Below, in pieces: positions 14,343 through 20,809 of a stretch of 25,772 nt of DNA; the stretch's first letter is position 1, and the number at the start of each line of letters is the position of its first letter. Position numbers and translations under genes: made by a program. Origin of the DNA: an uncultured Oscillospiraceae bacterium. Its GTDB lineage: Bacteria > Bacillota > Clostridia > Oscillospirales > Ruminococcaceae. The notes beneath the pieces are model-generated. The model was not told where the DNA came from. It searched no databases and worked only from the letters and a program-made list of their open reading frames with translations. Location of the stretch: positions 1 through 25,772 of the forward strand of contig CAJTVI010000034.1 of assembly GCA_910579545.1 (NCBI GenBank). Direction: 5' to 3'.

Positions 14343-14513
14343 GGCTCCCGGCCGGTGGCAGCGGGCCAAAACCCGCGCCCTGGCGTTTTTTGGCCCTGCC
14401 GCGGCCGCGGGGGGCGCCGGCGCTTTGGCCGCGGCCCGGCATATGGGGGCCGCAGCCCCGGCCTTTTGCCGCCTCCCGGCGGCAGCCCGGCCTTTTGGGC
14501 CCCGGCGCTTTGG
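14343..14513. other. Gene-free GC-rich spacer with internal imperfect repeats
   Basis: Together with the AT-rich block this makes a gap of more than 400 bases (14091-14513) without a gene. GGCGCTTTGGC occurs twice (near 14408 and 14504) and CGGCCTTTTG twice (near 14459 and 14488). A hairpin GCCGCC/GGCGGC sits at 14468-14483 without a U-tract. I see no clear terminator for the sigma operon. Confidence 0.5.
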
Positions 14514-15041
14514 CTATGCCGCAACCGTGATCACGATCTGGTAGTCCGCGCCGCTGGCATCAAAAAGGGTCAGCTCATACACGGCGTCCCCCTGGGCGTA
14601 GGGCAGGCGCAGTTGTGCGGCCTGCTCGTCGGCAGAGATCTGGAGCAGCTTGCCATCGCCCTGCAAAACGGCCGTAATGCGGGAATAGTCGATGGCATAC
14701 TCCCCCGCGCGCAGCTGCAATACCAGTTCGTCCCCTTCCACCCAGGCCTCGGTGGCGGCGGGGGGCTTTACGCTTGTGACCACCTGCGTGGGCTGAATGA
14801 TGACATGGTGCAGGTAGCCGGCGGCAAACACCCCCAGCGCGCCCAGCACGGCAAAGGCCAAAAGGCCGGCCAGCAAAATGCAGGCGGCAAGCCGCGCGGC
14901 GCGGCCCTTGCGGGCCCTTTGGGCAAGGGCGGTGTAGGCCTCGCGGTCAAAGGGCAGGCGGCAGGCGTTGTACACCCGCTCCAGGGTATTGCTGGCCTGC
15001 TCCTGCGAGAGCTCCGGTTTTGTGTGGTGCTGTACCTGCAT
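14514..15041 (-). CDS. Probable anti-sigma factor, single-pass membrane protein
   Basis: The 175-residue product has a cytoplasmic N-terminal segment (1-48) containing a short amphipathic helical stretch (LSQEQASNTLERVYNACRL), a membrane helix at about 50-75, and an outside domain of about 95 residues rich in beta-type sequence, ending DYQIVITVAA. It follows the ECF sigma gene by 4 bases, with GGGGAGGG lying across the sigma stop as its ribosome binding site, so the two are cotranslated. Sigma factor plus membrane partner in this order is the classic layout in which the partner holds the sigma factor until an envelope signal releases it. I see no zinc-binding HxxxCxxC motif, so it is not a ZAS-type anti-sigma. 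The function rests on context and topology and not on a recognised domain. Confidence 0.65.
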   Translation of the reverse strand: MQVQHHTKPELSQEQASNTLERVYNACRLPFDREAYTALAQRARKGRAARLAACILLAGLLAFAVLGALGVFAAGYLHHVIIQPTQVVTSVKPPAATEAWVEGDELVLQLRAGEYAIDYSRITAVLQGDGKLLQISADEQAAQLRLPYAQGDAVYELTLFDASGADYQIVITVAA

Positions 15042-15045
15042 GCCG

Positions 15046-15600
15046 CTACCCTCCCCTCTTATAATCGCCGCGCAGCGTTTCGTACCCGCGCCGCAGGTAC
15101 CGGGTGACCGAGCTGACGCTGCAGTCCATGGCCTGGGCGATGTCCCGCAGCTCCATCTCGGCAAAGTACCGCATGATGATGGCCTGCCGCTCCCGGTAGG
15201 GCAGCCGGTTTACAAGGTCCCGCATTTCCCCGATCTCGTTGACCCGATCGGGGTCGGCCAGCTCGTCCGGCAGGAGGTCCAGCTGCTCGGCCTGCATCCC
15301 GGCGGGCTGCCGCCTGCGCTTGCCGGCCATATCGTAGCAGATGCGCTGGATGATCGAGCGCAGCCAGGTGGTAAAGCACTTGGGCTCCCGCAGGCCGGGC
15401 AGGCCCTGGTACACCACGATATAGGCCTCCTGCAGGGCGTCCTGGGCAAGCCGTTCGTCCCGCAGGTAGCGGCAGGCAAAGGCGTACTGCCGCTCGTATG
15501 TAAGGGTATACAGTTCGGCAAAGGCGTCGCTGTCGTTTTGCTGGGCGCGCCGCACAAGGCCCACTAAGTAGGCCGTCTCGGTTACCGCAAGCGCTTTCAC
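15046..15600 (-). CDS. ECF-type RNA polymerase sigma factor
   Basis: This 184-residue protein has the two domains of extracytoplasmic-function sigma factors. Region 2 covers about residues 22-92 (DAFAELYTLTYERQYAFACRYL ends with the core-binding helix, followed by AQDALQEAYIVVYQ and the -10-recognition part FTTWLRSIIQR). Region 4 covers about 122-175 (LPYRERQAIIMRYFAEM, then the helix-turn-helix LRDIAQAMDCSVSSVTRYLRRG). Region 3 is absent, as expected. The start is GTG (15598-15600) with AAAGGTGA upstream; an ATG 9 bases earlier is in another frame. It begins a two-gene unit with the probable anti-sigma factor, and the large surface protein follows. The target promoters are not known; I could not find a matching autoregulatory promoter in the 103 bases upstream. 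Confidence 0.9.
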   Translation of the reverse strand: MKALAVTETAYLVGLVRRAQQNDSDAFAELYTLTYERQYAFACRYLRDERLAQDALQEAYIVVYQGLPGLREPKCFTTWLRSIIQRICYDMAGKRRRQPAGMQAEQLDLLPDELADPDRVNEIGEMRDLVNRLPYRERQAIIMRYFAEMELRDIAQAMDCSVSSVTRYLRRGYETLRGDYKRGG

Positions 15601-15703
15601 GGGGCATCACCTTTGCTTTTTGATCAGGATCGGGGCATTGCGGCGGGGGCCGGCTCCCGGGCATGCCGTACAGGGGCGGGGCGCCCGGGCGTTTTGCGCC
15701 GGG

Positions 15704-16303
15704 CTACCCCTCGCAAAAGATGCGGCGCAGCTGGGGCCGGCGCTCGATCAGGCGCACCAGCGCGGTGCCGGCCGCGCAGCAGCTTACGGCTTCGCCCAGG
15801 CCCACCGTGAGGGCGTTCCACAAAAAGGCGGGCCAAAACGCGCTGCCGCCGGCAAAAAAGTACGCCAGCTCGGCCCCCACGATCACCGCGTTGAACACCA
15901 CCGGCGGCAGGCTGGCGGGCAGCGCCAGCCCCCGCACCCGCACGCCGCGCAGCTTCCAGGTGACCAGGCCGGCCAGCAGGGTGGCCAGGGTGCCGAACAC
16001 CGCGTCCAGCAGGCCGTAGCCAAACATGTTGGCCAAAAAGCAGCCCAGGCCCAGCGCGGCAATGTACTCGGGCCCAAACACCGGCAAAAGGCAGAGCGCC
16101 TCGGCCAGGCGCACCTGCACCGGCCCATAGCTGATGGGCTGCAGGATGAGGCAGAGGGCCACATAGGCGGCGGCCACCATGGCGCAGCGGGCCAGCCTGC
16201 GGCTGGAAAGCCCGCGCCCGCGGCCGGCCAGCGCGCCCAGCAGCAGCGCGGCAAGTACAAGGCCCATGGCAAGGGCGGTGGGCCAGCTGAAAACAATGCT
16301 CAT
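15704..16303 (-). CDS. queT: QueT family queuosine-precursor transporter subunit
   Basis: QueT is the substrate-binding membrane (S) component of an ECF-type importer for queuosine precursors such as preQ1. The 199-residue product is nearly all hydrophobic helices (five or six). It carries the family-like stretch AAYVALCLILQPISYGPVQVRLAEALCLLPVFGPEYIAALGLGCFLAN, of which the YGPVQVRLAEAL core is the most telling. The second of two nearby ATGs (16301-16303) is chosen because GGAG lies 9 bases upstream; the first would be only 3 bases away. The gene has its own promoter and a structured leader of about 170 bases. The energising EcfA/EcfT proteins are not in the window, as is usual for group II ECF importers. 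Confidence 0.88.
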   Translation of the reverse strand: MSIVFSWPTALAMGLVLAALLLGALAGRGRGLSSRRLARCAMVAAAYVALCLILQPISYGPVQVRLAEALCLLPVFGPEYIAALGLGCFLANMFGYGLLDAVFGTLATLLAGLVTWKLRGVRVRGLALPASLPPVVFNAVIVGAELAYFFAGGSAFWPAFLWNALTVGLGEAVSCCAAGTALVRLIERRPQLRRIFCEG

Positions 16304-16475
16304 AACCATACACTCCGGCGGCAGGATTTTGACCGGGCGGCGCCGCCTGCTTCCGCCCGGTGTGGACCGCCCTTTTGAGGGCCGGGGGCAGCTGCCCCGC
16401 AGCCCCGCCCTGAGCGGCGAGCCTAAAATCATAAGCGGCTCTTTTTTCGGCAGGCAAAAACCCGCCTGCCGGTAA
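16304..16475 (-). promoter_or_regulatory. Structured queT leader, candidate preQ1 riboswitch
   Basis: The transcript should begin almost directly with an 8-bp hairpin (CGGCAGGC/GCCTGCCG, 16448-16471), then AAAAAA, then GAGCC/GGCTC (16437-16441 with 16419-16423). Further down are the palindrome GGGGCAGCTGCCCC (16385-16398) and a 9-bp stem ACCGGGCGG/CCGCCCGGT (16332-16361). CCTGCC next to the ribosome binding site could pair with upstream GCAGG. QueT genes are often under preQ1 riboswitches, and the class III type is known from Ruminococcaceae upstream of queT. I cannot match its consensus from memory, so the class is inferred from the gene, the lineage and the hairpin-plus-A-tract layout. Confidence 0.45.
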
Positions 16476-16480
16476 CTTTT

Positions 16481-16510
16481 ATTATAAACCATGGCCGCCC
16501 GCTTCCACAA
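16481..16510 (-). promoter_or_regulatory. queT promoter, SigA type
   Basis: TTGTGG (16505-16510), an 18-base spacer and a perfect TATAAT (16481-16486) on the minus strand. Transcription should start near 16474. An 8-bp inverted repeat (GCCCGCTT/AAGCGGGC, 16497-16523) overlaps the -35 box and could be an operator. Confidence 0.8.
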
Positions 16511-16662
16511 GGGCCAAGCGGGCGCGGGACGGTGTTTTTTTATGGAAAACCGCGAAAAAGCGCGCCGTCCCTTTTCTGCCGCCCATCTGCCCTGCCGCAG
16601 GCAAAACGTCCCGCGCCCGGCAAAGCCCCCCGCGGCAAAACAAAACGCCTGCCCGGCAAAGC

Positions 16663-16699
16663 AAACCGGCCGCCGCGAAAAATTCGCGGCGGCCGGTTT
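16663..16699 (-). terminator. Intrinsic terminator after pnp
   Basis: A perfect 17-bp stem (16663-16679 with 16683-16699) closes a 3-base loop. On the minus strand it is followed by GCTTTG, a poor U-tract, but the stem itself supplies TTT at its end. On the plus strand TTTT follows as well. The rest of the gap between 16511 and 16662 shows only loose inverted repeats. Confidence 0.7.
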
Positions 16700-16705
16700 T
16701 GGGGG

Positions 16706-16760
16706 TCTGGGGGCCTGCGGCCCCCAGATCGGCCCAGGCTGCGGGGGGCCTGCGGCCCCC
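16706..16760. repeat. Two GGGGGCC-TGC-GGCCCCC hairpins after pnp
   Basis: GGGGGCCTGCGGCCCCC occurs at 16709-16725 and 16744-16760 with GATC after each copy one base on. The first is extended to a perfect 10-bp stem (16706-16728). They lie between the pnp stop and its terminator and may protect the 3' end of the mRNA, as REP-type hairpins do. Confidence 0.75.
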
Positions 16761-16788
16761 GGATCAGCCCCTTGCGCTTTATAAAGCC

Positions 16789-18924
16789 TTAGCCGTTGCG
16801 GCGCTTGGCCTCGATCTCGGCAATGGCGTCCTTGCGGGAGAGGTTGATGCGGCCCTGCTGGTCGATCTCGGTGACCTTGACCACGATGGCGTCGCCCACC
16901 GCGACCACGTCCTCGACCCGCTCGACCCGCTTGGAGTCCAGCTTGGAGATGTGCACAAGGCCCTCCTTGCCGGGGGCGATCTCCACAAAGGCGCCAAAGT
17001 TCATCAGCCGGGTGACCCGGCCCTTGTAGATGGCCCCGATCTCGGGATCCTCCACGATGGTCTTGATGGTGTGGATGGCCCGGTTGGCGTCCTCGATGTC
17101 GATGGCCGACACAAAGACCCGGCCGTCCTCCTCGACGTCGATCTTGCAGTTGCAGTTGGCGCAGATCTCCTGGATGACCTTGCCGCCCTTGCCGATGACG
17201 TCCTTGATCTTGTCCACGCTGATGACCATCGAGAGCATCTTTGGCGCGTACTTGGACAGGCTCTCGCGCGGGGCCGGGATGACCGGCAGCATGATCTCGT
17301 CCAGGATATACAGCCGGCCCTTGCGGCACTTTTCAAAGGCTTCCTCGATGATCTCGTAGGTGAGGCCGTCGATCTTGATGTCCATCTGGATGGCGGTGAT
17401 GCCCTTGTGGGTGCCGCCCACCTTAAAGTCCATATCGCCGTGGAAGTCCTCCACGCCCTGGATGTCCAGCATGGTCATCCATCGCTCGCCCTCGGTGATG
17501 AGGCCGCAGCTGATGCCGGCCACCGGGGCCTTGATGGGCACGCCGGCGTCCATGAGGGCCAGGGTGCTGCCGCAGATGGAGGCCTGGCTGGTGGAGCCGT
17601 TGGAGGAGAGCACCTCGCTGACCAGCCGGATGGTGTAGGGGAACTCCTCCTGGCTGGGGATCATGGGCAGCAGGGCGCGCTCGGCCAGAGCGCCGTGGCC
17701 GATCTCGCGCCGGCCGGGGCTGCGGGGGGCGCGGGCCTCGCCCACCGAGTAGGGCGGGAAGTTGTAGTGGTGGATATACCGCTTGTAGGGCTCGGTGCCA
17801 AGGTCGTCCATGAGCTGGCTGTCCTTGGTGTTGCCCAGGGTGCAGACGGTGAGCACCTGGGTCTGGCCGCGGGTAAACATGCCGCTGCCATGGGCGCGGG
17901 GCAAAAGGCCCACCTCGGCGGCCAGCGGCCGGATCTCGTTGATGCCGCGGCCGTCCACCCGCTTGCCCTCGTCCAGAAGCCAGCGGCGCACCACAAACTT
18001 CTGCATCTTGTAGCTGATAAGGTCGAGGGTGGCGGCGTCGAGGTCGGGATGCTCGGCGGCGATCTGGTCCATCAGGGGGGCCAGGGCGGCGTCCCGCACG
18101 TTTTTGTCGTCGGTGTCCATGGCGGCCTTGAAGTCGTCCAGATGGGCGGCCATCACCGCGTCAAAGAGGTCGTGGTCCAGCTCGACCGGCTCAAATTTGA
18201 TCTTGGGCTTGCCGATGGCGTCCACGATGGTGTGGATGAACTTGATGATCTCCTTGATCTCGGCATGGGCCTTTTTGATGGCCTCGAGCATGGTCTTTTC
18301 GTCCACCTCGTTGGCGCCGGCCTCGATCATCACGATCTTGTTTTCGGTGGCGGCCACCGTGAGCTGCAGATCGCTCCTGCCGCGCTGCTCCAGGGTGGGG
18401 TTGACCACCAGCTCGCCGTCCACCAGGCCCATGAACACCCCGCCGATGGGGCCGGCCCAGGGGATGTCGCTGACCGAGAGGGCAATGGAGGTGCCGATCA
18501 TGCCGGTGATCTCGGGGCTGCAGTCCTGGTCGACGCTCATCACGGTCATGGTGACGCAGACGTCGTTGCGCATATCCTTGGGGAAGAGCGGGCGGATGGG
18601 CCGGTCGATGACACGGCTGGTGAGCACCGCCTTTTCGCCCGGGCGGCCCTCGCGGCGCATAAAGCTGCCGGGGATGCGGCCCACCGAGTAGAGCTTTTCT
18701 TCAAATTCCACGCTCAAAGGGAAAAAGTCGATGCCCTCGCGGGGCTTGGCGCTCATCACAACGTTGCAGAGCACCACCGTTTCGCCGTAGCGCACAAGGC
18801 AGCTGCCGTTGGAAAGCCCGGCCATCTTGCCGGTTTCCACCACCAGCGGGCGGCCGCCGAGGGTGGTCTCGAACACCTTGTAGCGCTCAAAGGTTTCCTT
18901 GCGGGAAGAAAATTCCAGTGCCAT
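16789..18924 (-). CDS. pnp: Polyribonucleotide nucleotidyltransferase (PNPase)
   Basis: PNPase degrades RNA from the 3' end by phosphorolysis, releasing nucleoside diphosphates, and can add 3' tails. The 711-residue length is normal. Domains in order are RNase PH core 1 (about 10-145, with SVGRIPGSFMRREGRPGE and DRPIRPLFP), an all-helical linker (about 150-230), RNase PH core 2 (about 320-460, with GERALAER-type EIGHGALAERALLPMIPS), a KH domain with IGKGGK (about 560) and an S1 domain (about 625-695, FGAFVEIAPGKEGLVHISKL). The ATG at 18922-18924 follows AGGAGG by 8 bases; in-frame codons upstream are leader. The gene follows rpsO on the same strand, the order known from many bacteria. A long stem-loop in the leader suggests autocontrol. 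There is no acidic C-terminal extension. Confidence 0.97.
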   Translation of the reverse strand: MALEFSSRKETFERYKVFETTLGGRPLVVETGKMAGLSNGSCLVRYGETVVLCNVVMSAKPREGIDFFPLSVEFEEKLYSVGRIPGSFMRREGRPGEKAVLTSRVIDRPIRPLFPKDMRNDVCVTMTVMSVDQDCSPEITGMIGTSIALSVSDIPWAGPIGGVFMGLVDGELVVNPTLEQRGRSDLQLTVAATENKIVMIEAGANEVDEKTMLEAIKKAHAEIKEIIKFIHTIVDAIGKPKIKFEPVELDHDLFDAVMAAHLDDFKAAMDTDDKNVRDAALAPLMDQIAAEHPDLDAATLDLISYKMQKFVVRRWLLDEGKRVDGRGINEIRPLAAEVGLLPRAHGSGMFTRGQTQVLTVCTLGNTKDSQLMDDLGTEPYKRYIHHYNFPPYSVGEARAPRSPGRREIGHGALAERALLPMIPSQEEFPYTIRLVSEVLSSNGSTSQASICGSTLALMDAGVPIKAPVAGISCGLITEGERWMTMLDIQGVEDFHGDMDFKVGGTHKGITAIQMDIKIDGLTYEIIEEAFEKCRKGRLYILDEIMLPVIPAPRESLSKYAPKMLSMVISVDKIKDVIGKGGKVIQEICANCNCKIDVEEDGRVFVSAIDIEDANRAIHTIKTIVEDPEIGAIYKGRVTRLMNFGAFVEIAPGKEGLVHISKLDSKRVERVEDVVAVGDAIVVKVTEIDQQGRINLSRKDAIAEIEAKRRNG

Positions 18925-18976
18925 GTTTTTTGCCTCCTGTTTTGAGATTTGTATTTTAAGGGGCCGCCGGCATGGC

Positions 18977-19030
18977 TTTAGCAAGGAATCCGGCGCAAAA
19001 GGCTTCTTTTGCGCCCGATTCGCTGCTAAA
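18977..19030 (-). promoter_or_regulatory. Long imperfect stem-loop in the pnp leader
   Basis: On the minus strand TTTAGCA/TGCTAAA (7 bp), GAATC/GATTC (5 bp) and GGCGCAAAA/TTTTGCGCC (9 bp) stack with only small mismatches into a 54-base hairpin with a 6-base loop, about 50 bases before the pnp ATG. In E. coli a long leader stem is cut by RNase III and PNPase then destabilises its own mRNA; the shape here suggests a parallel, but that is inference. Confidence 0.7.
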
Positions 19031-19064
19031 ATCACGCCTTTTTCCCCAAAAACCGCGGGACAGG

Positions 19065-19103
19065 AAAAAGCAGGTGGGCCGCAAAACAGCGCGGCCCGCC
19101 TGC
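19065..19103 (-). terminator. Intrinsic terminator between rpsO and pnp
   Basis: A 13-base arm (19091-19103) pairs with 19070-19082 with one mismatch (C/A) around an 8-base loop, followed by TTTTT on the minus strand. It begins 14 bases after the rpsO stop. Since no clear promoter lies between it and pnp, pnp is probably expressed by read-through. Confidence 0.85.
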
Positions 19104-19117
19104 CCATTCGACCTTTG

Positions 19118-19375
19118 TTACTTGCGCAGGCCCAGCTTGGCGATCAGAGCGCGGTAACGCTCGATGTCCTTCTTTTGCAGGTAGGCCAGCAGGTTGCGGC
19201 GGCGGCCGACCATCTTGAGCAGGCCGCGGCGGCTGTGGTGGTCGTGCGGGTTCTCCTTAAGATGCTCGGTGAGGTGGTTGATGCGGGCGGTGAGCAGCGC
19301 CACCTGCACCTCGGGCGAGCCGGTGTCGGTCTCGTGCACGCGGGCGGATTCGATGATGTTTTTCTTGTCTTCCAT
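19118..19375 (-). CDS. rpsO: 30S ribosomal protein S15
   Basis: S15 binds 16S rRNA in the platform of the small subunit and helps to nucleate its assembly. The 85-residue product carries the whole family pattern: ARVHETDTGSPEVQVALLTARINHLTEHLKENPHDHHSRRGLLKMVGRR is unmistakable in parts such as TGSPEVQVALL and DHHSRRGLL, and it ends AKLGLRK. The ATG at 19373-19375 gives the right N-terminus, with GGGAG about 10 bases upstream. The mRNA has a leader of about 166 bases from the promoter at 19548-19576. S15 often controls its own translation through the leader; which part would bind it here cannot be told. Confidence 0.97.
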   Translation of the reverse strand: MEDKKNIIESARVHETDTGSPEVQVALLTARINHLTEHLKENPHDHHSRRGLLKMVGRRRNLLAYLQKKDIERYRALIAKLGLRK

Positions 19376-19484
19376 GAGAATATGCTCCCTCTTTCTTTTG
19401 CCGGTCGGGCAGATGATCTGGCAGCGGCTCAGCGTGGGCAAACCGGGTGCTCCCTTTGGTTCGGCACGGCGCAATTCCCTTTGA

Positions 19485-19505
19485 TAAAAAGGCAAAAACC
19501 TTGCC
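19485..19505 (-). promoter_or_regulatory. Small terminator-like hairpin in the rpsO leader
   Basis: GGCAA/TTGCC (19501-19505 with 19491-19495) with a 5-base loop is followed at once by TTTTT on the minus strand, about 40 bases into the rpsO transcript. The stem is short, so at most it would cause a pause or partial termination. Confidence 0.4.
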
Positions 19506-19507
19506 GG

Positions 19508-19577
19508 CAGGGCATACTCCCCATACCGGGCCACAGTCACGAATGATATTATATCACAGCGGTTTTGAAATTACAAC
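19508..19577 (-). repeat. 70-bp promoter/leader block, copy A (rpsO)
   Basis: Aligned without gaps to 20740-20809, it matches at about 50 of 70 positions. The 15 bases at the downstream end (CAGGGCATACTCCCC on the plus strand) are identical, as are the -35 box region and the last bases AAATTACAAC but for one. The least conserved part is around the -10 and start site. Both copies face the same way. Confidence 0.85.
19548..19576 (-). promoter_or_regulatory. rpsO promoter, SigA type
   Basis: TTGTAA (19571-19576), a 17-base spacer and a perfect TATAAT (19548-19553) preceded by TGA. The expected start is near 19541. Confidence 0.88.
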
Positions 19578-19598
19578 CGGTTTTGCCGGCAGGTTTGC

Positions 19599-20551
19599 TC
19601 AGCCCGCAGCGACCATAAAGGGGATGGTGAGTTCGGTCTTGTCGAGGGCGGTCTCCATATCCGCGCTGAGGTACAGGGTAAAGGTGATCTCGCCCGAGGC
19701 CGCGCCGGAAACCACCGCCTCGGTCAGCGCGCTGCCCAGCGCGAGGGTCTGCTCACAGCTTTCGCCTCCGGCCGGGGCGGCGTCGTAGTAGTCCTCTTCA
19801 AACGCGTCTTCGACGCCCACAGCCGTCCCGTTTACGCACGCATCCTCAAAGCGGATAAAGAGGTCATCGCCGGTTTGGTTTTCAAACTGGATAAGCGGGT
19901 CCTCGTAGTGCAAGCCCTCAGCATCGGTGGTCAGCCCCCTGAGGGTCTGTTCCGGCAGGGTGACGAGCAGGCCGTTTGCGCTGTAAAGCTCCTGAGCTGC
20001 GAGGACGACATCTCCCGCCTTTGGGCCCTGGGCAGGGGCACCCTCCTGGGTGCGCAGCAGTTCGCTGGTGCAGAAGGTGGCGACGACCGGCTCCAGCCCG
20101 GTTCCGTCGGCGGCGGTCACGGTGGCTTTAACGGTCCACTCGGCGTATTGGCTGACAAATTCGGCGGCCGGCATCCCGATCAGGGCAAGGTCTCCCCTCC
20201 CCTTGCCGGTCATGGGTTCGAGGGTGAAGGCGGGCTCAGACGGCTGCCAGGCTTCCACCGCCTCGCCGTCAAACAGGAATTCGTCATACTGGATCGTTAC
20301 GGACTCACTGCCGTTGTTCGCGATCTCGAGGCCGAGCGAGGTAAAGCCCTCCTTGTCCTTGATCCAGGCATCGGCGATATACTGCTCCCGCGGGGTTGCG
20401 ATGCCGGAGCATCGAAGCTTGTCCCGGGGTCTGCGCCGTTGCCAACGGCCTGCCCGGCGGCCGCCGGTTCGCCGCCGCAGCCGGCCGCAGCAAGCGCCAA
20501 TGCCAGCGCGGTCAGGCACAGGGCCAGTTGGCCTGTTTTTTGTTTAACCAT
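19599..20551 (-). pseudogene. Frameshifted lipoprotein gene
   Basis: The gene begins at the ATG at 20549-20551, after AGGAGAGGG, with a lipoprotein signal: MVKQKTGQ, a hydrophobic stretch, and the lipobox LAAAGC (Cys about 25). This frame runs on through GGEPAAAGQ and SFDAPASQP and then loses sense. A convincing protein continues in the frame one base back: EQYIADAWIKDKEGFTSLGLEIANNGSESVTIQYDEF, down to the stop at 19599-19601. The switch is best placed near 20392-20395, where one missing C in a run (GGGG on the plus strand) would restore Q-P-P-R-E-Q. The mature part, about 270 residues, reads like DUF-type extracytoplasmic lipoproteins with two beta-rich, immunoglobulin-like halves; I do not recognise a family. 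The break may be a real mutation or a base-calling error. Confidence 0.8.
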
Positions 20552-20604
20552 GATTCCCTCTCCTTGTGCTGCGCGTTTTTCTATGGCTTGCCCCATGCCG
20601 CATG

Positions 20605-20642
20605 GGCGCAAGGCCGTGCGGCGGGCCGCAGGGCCTTGCGCC
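20605..20642 (-). other. Long hairpin in the lipoprotein gene leader
   Basis: GGCGCAAGGCC/GGCCTTGCGCC (11 bp), one mismatch, then TGCGG/CCGCA (5 bp) with a 4-base loop form a 38-base hairpin about 54 bases before the lipoprotein ATG. It lies in the leader of about 220 bases downstream of promoter copy B. No U-tract follows on the minus strand, so it is not a terminator. Confidence 0.65.
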
Positions 20643-20739
20643 GCCTCCCCGGTGTGCCGCCGCACCGTGCCGGCATGCCCCCGGACAAACCCTTTGCAGC
20701 GGGAGGGCAGCCGCGCAAAGCGCACTGCCGGCCCCCTTA

Positions 20740-20809
20740 CAGGGCATACTCCCCGGGCCGGGCCGCGGTCACGCGCAGCATGCTATCACGGGCCGCTTTA
20801 AATTACAAC
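20740..20809 (-). repeat. 70-bp promoter/leader block, copy B (lipoprotein gene)
   Basis: This is the diverged partner of 19508-19577. Its -35 TTGTAA (20803-20808) overlaps the TAA stop codon of the membrane protein gene that ends at 20803, and the -10 reads TAGCAT (20780-20785) after TGA, with the same 17-base spacing. It is thus a weaker version of the rpsO promoter, placed to drive the lipoprotein gene. Confidence 0.8.

Noticed and set aside
16699..18945. 748-codon plus-strand frame opposite pnp
   Set aside because: The His/Asp/Val/Gly-rich product is a complement artefact of a well-conserved housekeeping gene.
19508..20809. The two 70-bp blocks as terminal repeats of an insertion sequence
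   Set aside because: They are direct and diverged, match promoter sequences, and no transposase lies between them.
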